Source of the DNA: Holophagae bacterium
Lineage (GTDB): Bacteria; Acidobacteriota; Holophagae; Acanthopleuribacterales; Acanthopleuribacteraceae
Length of the DNA stretch: 64,000 nt
NCBI GenBank assembly: GCA_029263455.1
Contig: JAJCXM010000004.1
Coordinates: forward strand, 1-64,000
Direction: 5' to 3'
Part shown: in pieces, positions 8,044 through 16,348 of the stretch
How positions within the stretch are numbered: the first letter of the stretch is position 1
Layout of the letters: the number at the start of each line of letters is the position of its first letter
Notes under the pieces: model-generated
Databases searched by the model: none
Seen by the model: only the letters and a program-made list of their open reading frames with translations
What the model was told of the DNA's origin: nothing
Translations under genes and position numbers: made by a program

Positions 8044-8460
8044 ATGCAAGCACAGAATCCAACCACCCCTAAAATTGACCCATCTTTAATGGGATGGACG
8101 GATTTTGCCATGGCTGGGTTACCCGAACGCCTGCGTAGTTTGAGAGAACAACGTAATCTCACCCAAGTGAGGCTCTCAGAGTTGTTACGTGTCAGCCCAA
8201 GGGTGTATAACCGTTGGGAGAAGGGCACCGCTGCACCTCACCTTGACACCGTGATTGAGATTGCCGATATCCTCCAGGTCGACATGGACGCGCTTGTTGG
8301 GCGTCGTCCACCAGACAAAGAGTTGAAGATCCGCAACTATCAACTTCACTGTTTAGTCCAGGAAGTCGATCAACTCCCTGACGAAGACCAAAAAGCCCTT
8401 GTGATTCTGATGGACAGTCTCATTAAAAAACAGAAGTTTGCCCAGGTCATGGGCAGCTAA
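8044..8460 (+). CDS. XRE-family transcriptional regulator
   Basis: A 138-residue protein with a helix-turn-helix of the Cro/CI type at about residues 27-80 (LRSLREQRNLTQ ... VYNRWEKG ... TVIEIADILQVDMDALVG). A charged C-terminal helix follows (VDQLPDEDQKALVILMDSL) that probably mediates dimerisation. It is divergent from the primase-integrase operon, with a palindrome in the shared promoter, so it most likely represses the element and itself. The ATG at 8044 lacks a ribosome-binding site and would be leaderless; in-frame ATGs at 8089 and 8110 are alternatives. Its 3' half is duplicated at 320-535. Confidence 0.88.
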   Translation: MQAQNPTTPKIDPSLMGWTDFAMAGLPERLRSLREQRNLTQVRLSELLRVSPRVYNRWEKGTAAPHLDTVIEIADILQVDMDALVGRRPPDKELKIRNYQLHCLVQEVDQLPDEDQKALVILMDSLIKKQKFAQVMGS

Positions 8461-8632
8461 ATGCCACTTCTTAGCCGCTAAAGAAAGCTGCTCTCTGATG
8501 TAAACAAGGTATACATCCATGGAATCAGTAGTTTAGAGATTCAGCAGCGGCTATTCGTAAACAGCACGGCCCGGCCGCAAGCAACTGACCTACCTAGGGT
8601 TATAAATCCCCGTTAAAGCACTCAGTGCGTCG
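8245..8632 (+). repeat. Direct repeat copy B (element right end)
   Basis: Partner of 320-706 in the same orientation. It covers the XRE 3' half and about 170 bp of downstream non-coding DNA. Homologous recombination between copies A and B would delete about 7.9 kb including two RHS cassettes. Confidence 0.85.
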
Positions 8633-8769
8633 CGTGTGCACAGCACCATATTTCGAGTTATGAAAGTGAATTTGAAAATCGGTTTGCGGACCGCATTTTC
8701 GCCACCTGTCCCCATTCTCCACCTTTTCCACCAAATTAACGGCGAAATATAGCTCGCCCAAGTTTTCAT
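8461..8769. other. Non-coding gap, element right end
   Basis: The first ~170 bp belong to the direct repeat. The remaining ~135 bp lead to the stop codon of the third immunity gene. It contains TTAGCCGCTAAAGAA at 8471-8485. No credible gene was seen. Confidence 0.5.
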
Positions 8770-9168
8770 TCAAACTGATATCGAACAAACGACACCCTTG
8801 CTTGTCCATATCTCCAATTCAAGTTCGTAGAATTCGTAGGGAGTTTGAACATCGCCATCTTGATACTCGATGGGTTCACCTATCTCATCAGGTTCAATGT
8901 CGAGCAATTGCAAGAAATCACCAATTGGCATGCCGATCAGTTCATGACCTTTGTAGGTGCAACTATCATAAACGGTGATGGCAACGACATTATGATCTTC
9001 AGTATACAAATATACTTTAGAATTGGCGTCCTTATAGCAACTCCAACCTGTCTGTGAGTCCTCCGTTCGGTGTAAAACTACACCATACCTTTCTTGATAC
9101 TCTTGTATATCACTACCCAATATATAGCGACCAAGACCTTTGTTTGGTAATAGCCGTAATGTATTCAT
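8770..9168 (-). CDS. Probable cytosolic immunity protein of RHS cassette 3
   Basis: A 132-residue acidic protein (MNTLRLLPNKG ... VVCSISV) with no signal peptide or membrane segment, and of no family I can name. The ATG at 9168 shares its A with the TGA of the upstream toxin gene (TGATG). This is the same coupling seen for cassette 1. Lack of an export signal distinguishes it from the two other immunity proteins and implies that toxin 3 acts in the cytoplasm. Its 3' end lies next to the element right end, exactly as immunity gene 1 lies next to the decayed element. Confidence 0.55.
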   Translation of the reverse strand: MNTLRLLPNKGLGRYILGSDIQEYQERYGVVLHRTEDSQTGWSCYKDANSKVYLYTEDHNVVAITVYDSCTYKGHELIGMPIGDFLQLLDIEPDEIGEPIEYQDGDVQTPYEFYELELEIWTSKGVVCSISV

Positions 9169-9965
9169 CAATTGCCCCTACCGGAACCCCTACCGTGCTC
9201 CGTCCCTGATCTTTTATCAAGAGCAGTTTCTCTAATGTTAGCCATCTTTTTCTTAATTCGTTTTTTCTCCTTCTTGGTTTTTGCATTATCGACTTGTTCC
9301 TGAAGCTCTTCCATTCTATCCTTGATTTTATCCAATTCTCGGCCATTATCGCCATGTTTTTCGTTCTTGCTGCTATCGCCCACTTTCTTTCTGCGTTCTT
9401 TTTTCTGAGTCTTACTTCTCTTTTTCCTGACTTTCTTCGCCTCGATTAACTCCGCTGTGACAACAGCACTTTCGACAGCCAATTCTGCGAGGTCTTCAGG
9501 ATTACCATTCGCGATAGTGTCGCCTGCTCCGGTAACGAAATCGCCTAACCCTTGGGCTTGCTCGGCTAATCCTTTTGTGCCTTGCAACTGATGCCAAACT
9601 AAATTGCCCCTGGTTCCAGCATATGTGAGTGGGCGGTCCACAGCTGTATTCACTTCTTCGCTTAAGTAGTCACCAACTCCTTTAACAAAGTCTTTGACCG
9701 CGTCTCCTGCCTTAAACGGCAACCAAGCAAGCGTTTGCGCAATGTTACTGTCGGGTGAAATCGCATTCACAAACATTCTTTGTGGGGAAGGTTGCCCACC
9801 AAACCCTGTCGGGTCCCAGGCGTTGATGGGGTCATTGCCGACGTATTCGTAGAGATTAATCGTATGGGGAGCGAGCCAGTTCCAGTCTCGTTGAGGGTCG
9901 GGTCGATTGAACTTGCCTTGGGCGGGTAGTTGGAATCGGCCTTCCATGTAGTTGCAATCACTCAA
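9168..9965 (-). CDS. Orphan RHS-core toxin, lysine-rich C-terminal tip
   Basis: A 265-residue protein. A very short N-terminus (MSDCNY) leads straight into the RHS core (MEGRFQLP, FNRPDP, NLYEYVGNDP, WDPTG; residues 7-55). Next comes a helical pretoxin-like linker (about 60-170). The C-terminal part is strongly basic and coiled-coil-like, ending GTEHGRGSGRGN. The basic tip and cytosolic immunity partner suggest a nucleic-acid-targeting toxin, but no catalytic motif is certain. The start is a TTG at 9965, or ATG 9947 just before the core. Upstream RHS repeats are absent, so it is a displaced tip. It ends 18 bp past the YCII-like gene, which reads in the same direction. Confidence 0.65.
   Translation of the reverse strand: MSDCNYMEGRFQLPAQGKFNRPDPQRDWNWLAPHTINLYEYVGNDPINAWDPTGFGGQPSPQRMFVNAISPDSNIAQTLAWLPFKAGDAVKDFVKGVGDYLSEEVNTAVDRPLTYAGTRGNLVWHQLQGTKGLAEQAQGLGDFVTGAGDTIANGNPEDLAELAVESAVVTAELIEAKKVRKKRSKTQKKERRKKVGDSSKNEKHGDNGRELDKIKDRMEELQEQVDNAKTKKEKKRIKKKMANIRETALDKRSGTEHGRGSGRGN
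9813..9950 (-). repeat. RHS-core repeat copy 3 (partial)
   Basis: This 138-bp stretch matches the core parts of 1830-2090 and 3507-3790 but lacks the leader-like segment. Similarity begins at the MEGRFQLP codons. Confidence 0.75.
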
Positions 9966-9982
9966 ACCGTCAAACTTGTGGA

Positions 9983-10657
9983 TTAATCTCCCCTATGTGA
10001 GCCGAGTTGTTCCAGCGCTTTTGTTCCGTACCAGCCATGTACCGTCCAATCACCGGTCCCTGCTAAACAGGCTTTGGCGGCTTCGTCGCTTTCTGCATCA
10101 AGGGCAACCAGCCACACATCTTCTCCCTGGGGTCCAAATCCATTCAATTGACCCTGGAAAAGCACCTTTTCATGGTTGATCGCTTCACTGGGTAAATTGA
10201 CACTGCTTGCCAATCTATAGGCCCGACCTTGCCATTCGTCGGGGATGTTTGGGTCAGCTTCTCGTTTCCGCTGAGCCAACTTCTCTAGTTCGGGCAGATC
10301 CCTTAATGGATCTGCTGTGCGAAACTCATGCAGCGTGAATTTAAACACGCCAGCCTTAACTCCAGGGTCGGTCTGCGCATGTTTTAAGGCTACATCCATG
10401 TCAGCAGTATTAAATACGAAGATGCCCCGATGACCTGGATCGGATCGCGGAGGACCCAACGGGCCCGCCAAAAGTAAGATTCCTTCCTCCGCAAGACGAC
10501 CCATATTGGAGAAATGGCCTGCCATCGCCTCACGGGTTACTGCTTCAGACAGATCCTGTGTGTCGCCCGTCTTCAGCAGCACCAAAACCAGCTGCGTATC
10601 ATCCGCGGCAGCCAGCATCTGAGTCACACAAATCGCAATTAACAACGGTCGAAACAT
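9983..10657 (-). CDS. Secreted YCII-related protein
   Basis: A 224-residue protein with a signal peptide (MFRPLLIAICVTQMLAAA). The body resembles the YCII dimeric alpha-beta-barrel fold: LVLLKTGD near the start, HFSNMGRLAEEGILLLAGPLG, then GIFVFNTADMDVALKHAQTDPGV. YCII domains are small-molecule enzymes or binding proteins of mostly unknown substrate. A second, weaker repeat of the fold may occupy the C-terminal half. I chose the ATG at 10657 because GGAGG lies seven bases upstream. It is probably periplasmic. It sits between the RHS island and a kinase receptor, with no obvious functional link. Confidence 0.7.
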   Translation of the reverse strand: MFRPLLIAICVTQMLAAADDTQLVLVLLKTGDTQDLSEAVTREAMAGHFSNMGRLAEEGILLLAGPLGPPRSDPGHRGIFVFNTADMDVALKHAQTDPGVKAGVFKFTLHEFRTADPLRDLPELEKLAQRKREADPNIPDEWQGRAYRLASSVNLPSEAINHEKVLFQGQLNGFGPQGEDVWLVALDAESDEAAKACLAGTGDWTVHGWYGTKALEQLGSHRGD

Positions 10658-10717
10658 AAATACACCCTCCATCAATTCTGCCTATTTGTAACACAAGCAG
10701 GTGCAACTACCCACGCC

Positions 10718-13486
10718 TCAAAGACCGGTTAACAGCAGATCAACGTCAGACACATGTTTGGCGTTATCTGTTGCTAGCCAAAATTCTCGGGCAGCAAGCA
10801 ACTGCGCGCGGGCTTGGGTTTGTTGACCCCCGGCAATTAAAGCACGTCCCAGCCAATAACAAATCTTGGCTCGATGGTCATCACTAACCTCAGACTTTTG
10901 GGATGCATCAAGCATCTTTTGCAGGAACAGCTCTGCCTCTGAGCTTTGGCCGCTGAGCAGTAAAAGTCGAGCCCGCTCAATACGAATATTCATTTCCATA
11001 AGTGGGTCTTGATTGTCACCTTTAACGCTTTGCTCCGCTGCAATCAGCGTTTCATCAGCTAATTCGAACTGACCACTATCCACAAGTTGACGGCCAAGCT
11101 TCCAAGCAAGCGTGGTGCTGAGTCGATGTTCACTGCCCAGATTTTCCACAAAAATGCGATGGGCTTCAGAATAATAGTCAAGGGCCAACGCCGACTGGTT
11201 TTCGTCACGAACCAAATCACCAAGGTTGGCGTAAGTTATGGCAACGTTGGGGTGCGACTCGCCCAAGAGTTCAGCGAATAAGTCAATGCTCTCTAAATAC
11301 ATTTGTTTGGCCTTATCGATCTGGCCCAATTGTGCGTAAACACGAGCCAAATTGTTCTTTGACCCGGCAACAAAGAAGTGCCGTTCACCAAAAGCCACGA
11401 CACTTCTTTCTAAAACATCTAAATAGACAAGCTCCGCTTCCTCAATTTCACCCATCTTGAGTAGATTACCGGCCAGATTATTAGAGAAGGTCAAGAGGCT
11501 GGGATGATTGGGTAATTCTTGAAGCAAGGATTCATTGATTTGCAATGCTTGACCAAACTGATCATTCGCCCGTTCGTAATTCCCAAGTTTGGAGGAGACC
11601 CTGGCCAAATAGTCCCAAGACACAGCCGTTAGATAGTGATTCTCACCCAAGGCAGCTTGAGTTAACGCTAGTGCCTCACTAAAAACCGTCTCTGCTTCCT
11701 GATACCGACCTTGCGCTTCTCGTAATTGGCCATGTCCCGTCAGGTAGACGGCCATATTCCGTGGTTTCACGTCAGACCGCGTACGAGCCTGCTCGATGAC
11801 ATCGTTAAAAAGGTCGTCTGCCGCTTGAAGGTCCGACTTCAAGGTCAACAACTCAGCCAGCTGGGCCTTGGCATTCAATACATCAATCACAATGTCTTCA
11901 TTCGATCGGCCGTAGAATTCTAGGCAGGCCCGCGCGTGAGGAATCCCACCCTCAAAATCGTTCTTGCCCAGATAGTATTGGGTTAGCGCGTGGTGGCATT
12001 GTGCTTTTTCTAGGTCTCCGGCATCGCTTTGCTCTCGTATTTCCAAAGCGCGATCCAAGAGCGGCTTTGCTTGGTCCATCAGGCCCATGTCACTGAACAC
12101 TCGGCCCATGGTTAAGAATAATTCACTCTGAATAACTGGGTTCTCTTGCCACTCGCCCTCAACTTTTGCAGCACCCAGCTCAAGGACGTCCTTAGCAGTA
12201 AACACACCCTCCTGAACACGAACTGGCGAGACTTCGCTGAAAATGCCAATCATGAAGTCCTTGACCGCTTCAGACTTGTCGCGTTCAGCCCGAATCTCTG
12301 CAGCCTGCCACAAAGTGGCAAGCGTGAAACTGGCGACCGCGAGTATGCCGCCGGCTACCAGGATAGCCATGGCCCAATTACGTCTCAAGAACTTACCACC
12401 TGTATATAGCCAGGTTCGTTTTCGGGCGGCAATCGGGCGACCTTCTTCAAATGACGTCAAATCTTGCATTAAACTCTGCACGGACGCATAACGATCGCTG
12501 GCCTTGGTAGCAATCGCCTTCATGCAAATGGCGTCTAGATCACCCTTAAGCCTATTCGCTTCGATAGCAACCAAGTTAGTCCGTTGACTAGGCAATCTAG
12601 CTGTCTCTTCGATGACTTGTTTCATCCAGGTAAATGGTGATCGTTCATCGGCGTCAAATGGGGTGTTACCCGTGATTAATTCGTAAAACAGCGTGCCAAG
12701 CGCAAAAATATCTGTCGCGGCCGATACGGCTCCACCGGTCAACTGTTCAGGTGCCGCGTATTTGGGTGTGAACCCTACTGTAGCAGTCTTATTAGGGCTC
12801 TCTGGGTCGACAAATTTTGAAATACCGAAGTCCAAGAGTTTCAAGACACCATCTCGCGTAACAAGTGTGTTTCCTGGTTTTAGATCACGGTGAATGACCA
12901 TGTTTCGATGCGCGAAATCAACGGCTTGGCACAAATCCAGGAAGAGGGCTATTCGTTGTCGAAGCGGTAGGTGATTTTCCTTGCAATACACATCAATGGC
13001 CAGTCCTTCGACGTACTCCATGATGAAGTAAGGCGTGCCACGCTCCGGCAGAATGCCAGCGTCCATGATGTGGGCGATATGGCTGTGTTTGAGTTGTGCG
13101 AGAATCTGTTGCTCACGCGCAAACCGAGCGTGATCACGCGGTGAGACCAGCTGGCTTGAGATGCACTTTATGGCTACATCTTGTTCAAATTGCCCATCGC
13201 TGCGCACACCCAAAAAGACAATGCCAGAGCCACCTTGACCAATCACGCGGTGAAGTTGGTAAGGCCCGACGCGGGTATCCAAGAGATCGGTATAAGTGAC
13301 GGTTGATTCTTGTGAAAAGGCGCCTGTGACCAAGGGTGATTCACTTTGGTCCGCCTCGAGCAGGGCCCAAACCTGATCAAACAGAGCTTGATTGCCTTCG
13401 GTTCTTGACTGCAAATACGCACGCCTAGTTGATGGGGGCTGTTCAATGCATGCTTGGAACAGCGACGCGACATTTTCCAAACTCAT
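10718..13486 (-). CDS. Membrane Ser/Thr protein kinase with periplasmic TPR domain
   Basis: A 922-residue protein. A short N-terminal helical region is followed by a Hanks-type kinase domain (about residues 70-340) with the glycine loop GQGGSGIVFLG, Lys in DVAIKCIS, HRDLKPGN and DFGISKF. One transmembrane helix follows (about 376-398, WAMAILVAGGILAVASFTL), then about 500 residues of TPR/FxxA-type repeats. This is the acidobacterial/planctomycete kinase-TPR receptor architecture: a cytosolic kinase with an external protein-binding solenoid. ATG 13486 follows GAGGAAATC. It is divergent from the secreted FGE-like gene. An ECF sigma gene lies 1.4 kb away, and the pairing recurs at 37616-41129. 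Confidence 0.92.
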   Translation of the reverse strand: MSLENVASLFQACIEQPPSTRRAYLQSRTEGNQALFDQVWALLEADQSESPLVTGAFSQESTVTYTDLLDTRVGPYQLHRVIGQGGSGIVFLGVRSDGQFEQDVAIKCISSQLVSPRDHARFAREQQILAQLKHSHIAHIMDAGILPERGTPYFIMEYVEGLAIDVYCKENHLPLRQRIALFLDLCQAVDFAHRNMVIHRDLKPGNTLVTRDGVLKLLDFGISKFVDPESPNKTATVGFTPKYAAPEQLTGGAVSAATDIFALGTLFYELITGNTPFDADERSPFTWMKQVIEETARLPSQRTNLVAIEANRLKGDLDAICMKAIATKASDRYASVQSLMQDLTSFEEGRPIAARKRTWLYTGGKFLRRNWAMAILVAGGILAVASFTLATLWQAAEIRAERDKSEAVKDFMIGIFSEVSPVRVQEGVFTAKDVLELGAAKVEGEWQENPVIQSELFLTMGRVFSDMGLMDQAKPLLDRALEIREQSDAGDLEKAQCHHALTQYYLGKNDFEGGIPHARACLEFYGRSNEDIVIDVLNAKAQLAELLTLKSDLQAADDLFNDVIEQARTRSDVKPRNMAVYLTGHGQLREAQGRYQEAETVFSEALALTQAALGENHYLTAVSWDYLARVSSKLGNYERANDQFGQALQINESLLQELPNHPSLLTFSNNLAGNLLKMGEIEEAELVYLDVLERSVVAFGERHFFVAGSKNNLARVYAQLGQIDKAKQMYLESIDLFAELLGESHPNVAITYANLGDLVRDENQSALALDYYSEAHRIFVENLGSEHRLSTTLAWKLGRQLVDSGQFELADETLIAAEQSVKGDNQDPLMEMNIRIERARLLLLSGQSSEAELFLQKMLDASQKSEVSDDHRAKICYWLGRALIAGGQQTQARAQLLAAREFWLATDNAKHVSDVDLLLTGL

Positions 13487-13600
13487 GATTTCCTCAATCA
13501 CATCATACCTCGGCGGCCAAAAGCTCGTGTGCAACGCAATCGGCCTTTTTACCCCTATTTAGCGAAATTATCGTAGGTAGGCATAGAAGCGAGGTGAACC

Positions 13601-14686
13601 ATGAAAGCTGCAGCGTTAGTCCTGTTGTGCCAACTTCTTTATCCAACAACCACCGTCAAAGGCGATGACTTAACGGAATGCCCGGCGTTGTTTAGAGCAT
13701 GGGATGTGGATCACCCCAGCGCTTGTACCGGCATGGACGCCTACTCGATTCTTGATTTCATTTCCTATATTGAAGACCTGTGTCCCTGCAACTTTCCAAT
13801 TCAAGTGCCCACAGTCAGTGACCTGATTATCGGCGATCAACGCCAGATAACAGTAGGCCCTTTCACACAAGGCTCACCGATAGCTGAGCCCTGTCGTGAC
13901 AACACCTATGAAGAGGCTTTTAGTCATACGCTGACCAAGGACTTCTATATCATGGAAACGGAAGTCAGCCGTCAGATGTGGCTCGACTTGAAGGCGCTAC
14001 AACCTTCGCTAGCGAGCGACCCAACCTGCTTGGCAACCACTGGTGGCTTGGACCATCCTGTTCAATGTTTAACATGGTCAGAGGCATTACTGTTTGCCAA
14101 TTTGCTCTCCATGCAACTGGGCTTCGATCCTTGTTACTTTAAAGATGAATTCTATCTGATCGTGCTAGATGGTTCCAACTACTCAGCTGGTCAACAGTAC
14201 TACGACGACAGCGCCGACGGGTTCAGGTTGCCAGTAGAAGGTGAATGGGAATACGCCGCTCGCGCCGACTCCATCACCCCGTTCTCAACCGCTGGCATCA
14301 ACTACAACGTCACTAACTGCGACACAGCTGGTTGTACGTTGGGGACATTGCCAATCCTTGAATCTATCGCTTGGTTTTGTGCGAATAAATTTGATGTTCA
14401 GGGCAATAACACCAGTAAACCAAGTGGACTGAAAGAGCCAAACCCGTGGGGGCTTAATGACATGCACGGGAATGTTTGGGAGTATTGTTGGGATGATTTT
14501 TCCGTTTATCCAGTCGGCGCGCAAACGGACTATCGATCGGATGGTAATCCATCATCTTCGCGGGCCATACGCGGCGGAAGCTGGTTCCACGGTGCCCACT
14601 TCTGCCGATCAGCAAGCCGAACTCCGGTAGGACCTGGAGCCCGCGGCGGGCTGTTAGGTTTTCGCCTTGTCAGAAACGTACCTTGA
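13601..14686 (+). CDS. Secreted FGE-sulfatase (SUMF1-like) domain protein
   Basis: A 361-residue exported protein (signal peptide about residues 1-21). After a short Cys-rich N-terminal motif (SACTG ... SILDFISYIEDLCPC) comes an SUMF1/C-type-lectin-fold domain: TVGPFTQGSP, MWLDL, FRLPVEGEWEYAAR, GLNDMHGNVWEYCWD, AIRGGSWF and GFRLVRNVP. True formylglycine-generating enzymes use a Cys pair near the C-terminus. Only one Cys (HFCRSAS) is in that region, so this is more likely a structural, binding or other-enzyme member of the superfamily. It is a paralogue of 28585-29652. ATG 13601 follows GAGGTG. Confidence 0.85.
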   Translation: MKAAALVLLCQLLYPTTTVKGDDLTECPALFRAWDVDHPSACTGMDAYSILDFISYIEDLCPCNFPIQVPTVSDLIIGDQRQITVGPFTQGSPIAEPCRDNTYEEAFSHTLTKDFYIMETEVSRQMWLDLKALQPSLASDPTCLATTGGLDHPVQCLTWSEALLFANLLSMQLGFDPCYFKDEFYLIVLDGSNYSAGQQYYDDSADGFRLPVEGEWEYAARADSITPFSTAGINYNVTNCDTAGCTLGTLPILESIAWFCANKFDVQGNNTSKPSGLKEPNPWGLNDMHGNVWEYCWDDFSVYPVGAQTDYRSDGNPSSSRAIRGGSWFHGAHFCRSASRTPVGPGARGGLLGFRLVRNVP

Positions 14687-14857
14687 GTTAAGGCGTACAT
14701 TCGACTTCAAATCAGAAGAACTCCCATACAAGAACAGCCACACGTGATCGTTTGTTTATTCCCAAAACAAGATGCTCGGCAGCCAACGACGAACGCCAAT
14801 TAATCGGCTATATCCTTAACCCACAGCGTCTCGACCTTGAGTGTTGTAGTATGGGAT

Positions 14858-15427
14858 ATGCCAGGAACGCCTAAACCTAACGACACCCGTTTGCTGGAGC
14901 CTGTTCCGCAAAACGTTAGACCAAAACTAGAAGCACTGCTTAATCAGTGCTATCCGGTCTTGCGCAAAATTGCGGGAGACCTTTTCAAACGGCAATCATC
15001 ACAACACACATTGCAACCCACCGCATTAGTGCACGAAGCTTATCTGTTGATGATGAAGAGTCAAAGCGAGTTGGAGAACGATAGCCACTTTTGTGCGGCC
15101 ATGGCCCTAACCATGCGGCGCGTGTTGATCGATCACGCTCGCGGCAAGAATCGAAAAAAGAGGGGCCAAGATTTCAAAAAAGTTCAGCTAGACGATATTA
15201 TGGCCCAGTCCCAGATGGACTTAGACGACCTGCTCAGCATAGATACAGCCATTGACATGTTGGCGGCCGAAGAACCTCGCAAAGCATTTGTAGTAACTCT
15301 GAAATTTTATGGCGGACTCACCAATGAGGAAGCTGGTGAGGTTTTAGGCGTTTCGAGCGAAACCATAAAGCTGGACTGGCGATTTGCGCGAGCATGGCTA
15401 AAAAGCGAGCTCGCCTCCGGTAGTTAG
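14858..15427 (+). CDS. ECF-type sigma-70 factor
   Basis: A 189-residue sigma factor of the group common in Acidobacteria and Planctomycetes (TIGR02999-like). Region 2 includes HTLQPTALVHEAYL and the MRRVLIDHARGKNRKK segment. Region 4 is LTNEEAGEVLGVSSETIKLDWRFARAWL. The ATG at 14858 is preferred over TTG 14837, although the ribosome-binding site is weak. No anti-sigma gene is adjacent. In this group control often runs through linked Ser/Thr kinases, and the kinase at 10718-13486 is one gene away on the opposite strand. Confidence 0.88.
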   Translation: MPGTPKPNDTRLLEPVPQNVRPKLEALLNQCYPVLRKIAGDLFKRQSSQHTLQPTALVHEAYLLMMKSQSELENDSHFCAAMALTMRRVLIDHARGKNRKKRGQDFKKVQLDDIMAQSQMDLDDLLSIDTAIDMLAAEEPRKAFVVTLKFYGGLTNEEAGEVLGVSSETIKLDWRFARAWLKSELASGS

Positions 15428-15442
15428 CTCTGACGATTATCA

Positions 15443-15457
15443 CCAGAGATCCTCTGG
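15443..15457. terminator. Short hairpin after sigma gene
   Basis: CCAGAG and CTCTGG are separated by ATC, 16 bp after the ECF stop. There is no clear U-tract, so it is only a possible terminator. Confidence 0.25.
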
Positions 15458-15634
15458 ATCTTAGACACCAAACACTGTTGATCCAGCAAAAAAACAGTCA
15501 GTAAGTCTGTTCAAAATACCCAAACTTTCGACGACCATCGTGGTTAAGGGTAACGACCGCAGTCATGGATACCGACAGCCGTCCATCTTGCTGTTACCAA
15601 CTGCTTGGTCGAACGTTAATTAGGAGGCATTTCC

Positions 15635-16321
15635 ATGAATGGAACGCCTTGTTCAAGAATCCCCCAATACCGACTGATTAAATACAGTTTATTGTGGCTG
15701 GTCCCTTGTCTAATCTATGCACAATCTGGAATTACGGGATCCGCGCCCATCACACTGGTGAGTGGTCCCAACGACTGTGGCGGAGCCTGTGCGACTGTGG
15801 ATATTTATGTTGATGTGACTGGACTAAGCGGGACAGGAGGCGATGCCGGGCTCAACGCCTATGTGCTTGTCTTTGACATCGACCGACCGGAAACATTCGC
15901 CTCCGTGCGAGCTGGGACAACGCCACTCAACCATTGGCAGCTCACATCCAGAAACCCAACTTTAGTGGGCTCTACGCAACGTTTTGCCATTGTAGGGTCA
16001 ACGCCAGACCCTAATGCGCCCAACCAGAGTTACCATGTGGCTAATCTCATTCTGTGCGGCGACGCTGGCAACGTCACACTTTCACTCGTGGTCGCCAGCT
16101 CATCGCTGGGGTCGCGACTCGTGTCTGGTGAAGGTCCCGATGCAATCGACCTCCTGGCGCCTCCCCTATTCACGACCCTTGTTCCGCTTGATTTTGAGCT
16201 CGAATGGACAATCGGCGTGGATTCATGGAGGCACAGCAGCCCGCTCTACGATTTGGTGATGCCTTTCGCTGAAGTGGATGTGCTGGACCTAGCTAAGTTA
16301 GTCAACTGTGGACTTCCCTAA
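15635..16321 (+). CDS. Secreted cohesin-like protein with dockerin-like tail
   Basis: A 228-residue exported protein. The hydrophobic signal region is at about residues 15-30 (SLLWLVPCLIYAQ). The mature part resembles a cohesin-type beta sandwich (VDIYVDVTGLSGTGGDAGLNAYVLVFDID ... FAIVGSTPDPN). It ends VDVLDLAKLVNCGLP, which looks like the second half of a dockerin or EF-hand repeat. Similar half-motifs occur in three other secreted proteins in this window. It may be a carbohydrate- or protein-binding surface module; no enzyme motif is visible. ATG 15635 has a strong AGGAGG. It converges on the S9 peptidase with a 27-bp gap. Confidence 0.6.
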   Translation: MNGTPCSRIPQYRLIKYSLLWLVPCLIYAQSGITGSAPITLVSGPNDCGGACATVDIYVDVTGLSGTGGDAGLNAYVLVFDIDRPETFASVRAGTTPLNHWQLTSRNPTLVGSTQRFAIVGSTPDPNAPNQSYHVANLILCGDAGNVTLSLVVASSSLGSRLVSGEGPDAIDLLAPPLFTTLVPLDFELEWTIGVDSWRHSSPLYDLVMPFAEVDVLDLAKLVNCGLP

Positions 16322-16348
16322 GGTAGGTTTACACATCCAGGCAGATCG

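Larger units (their letters stand above)
3923..8485. mobile_element. Integrase-primase-XRE integrative element (about 4.6 kb)
   Basis: A compact module: tyrosine recombinase, primase-helicase-like protein and divergent XRE repressor. The boundaries are provisional, set by the 15-base direct repeat TTAGC(A/C)GCTAAAGAA at 3923-3937 and 8471-8485. The gene content is that of a small autonomous integrative or satellite element that can excise and initiate its own replication. No capsid, relaxase or conjugation genes are present. RHS toxin cassettes abut both ends. A deletion derivative of the same element lies at 237-706. Confidence 0.6.

Noticed and set aside
130-8716. Scattered TGTCCCCA motifs (near 130, 2180 and 8707) as ends of a small transposon
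   Set aside because: The surrounding bases do not match one another, there is no consistent orientation or spacing, and the number is too low to separate from chance.
13601-14686. True formylglycine-generating enzyme activating sulfatases
   Set aside because: No sulfatase gene is present and the C-terminal Cys pair of the active site is missing. The SUMF1 fold is used for many other roles.
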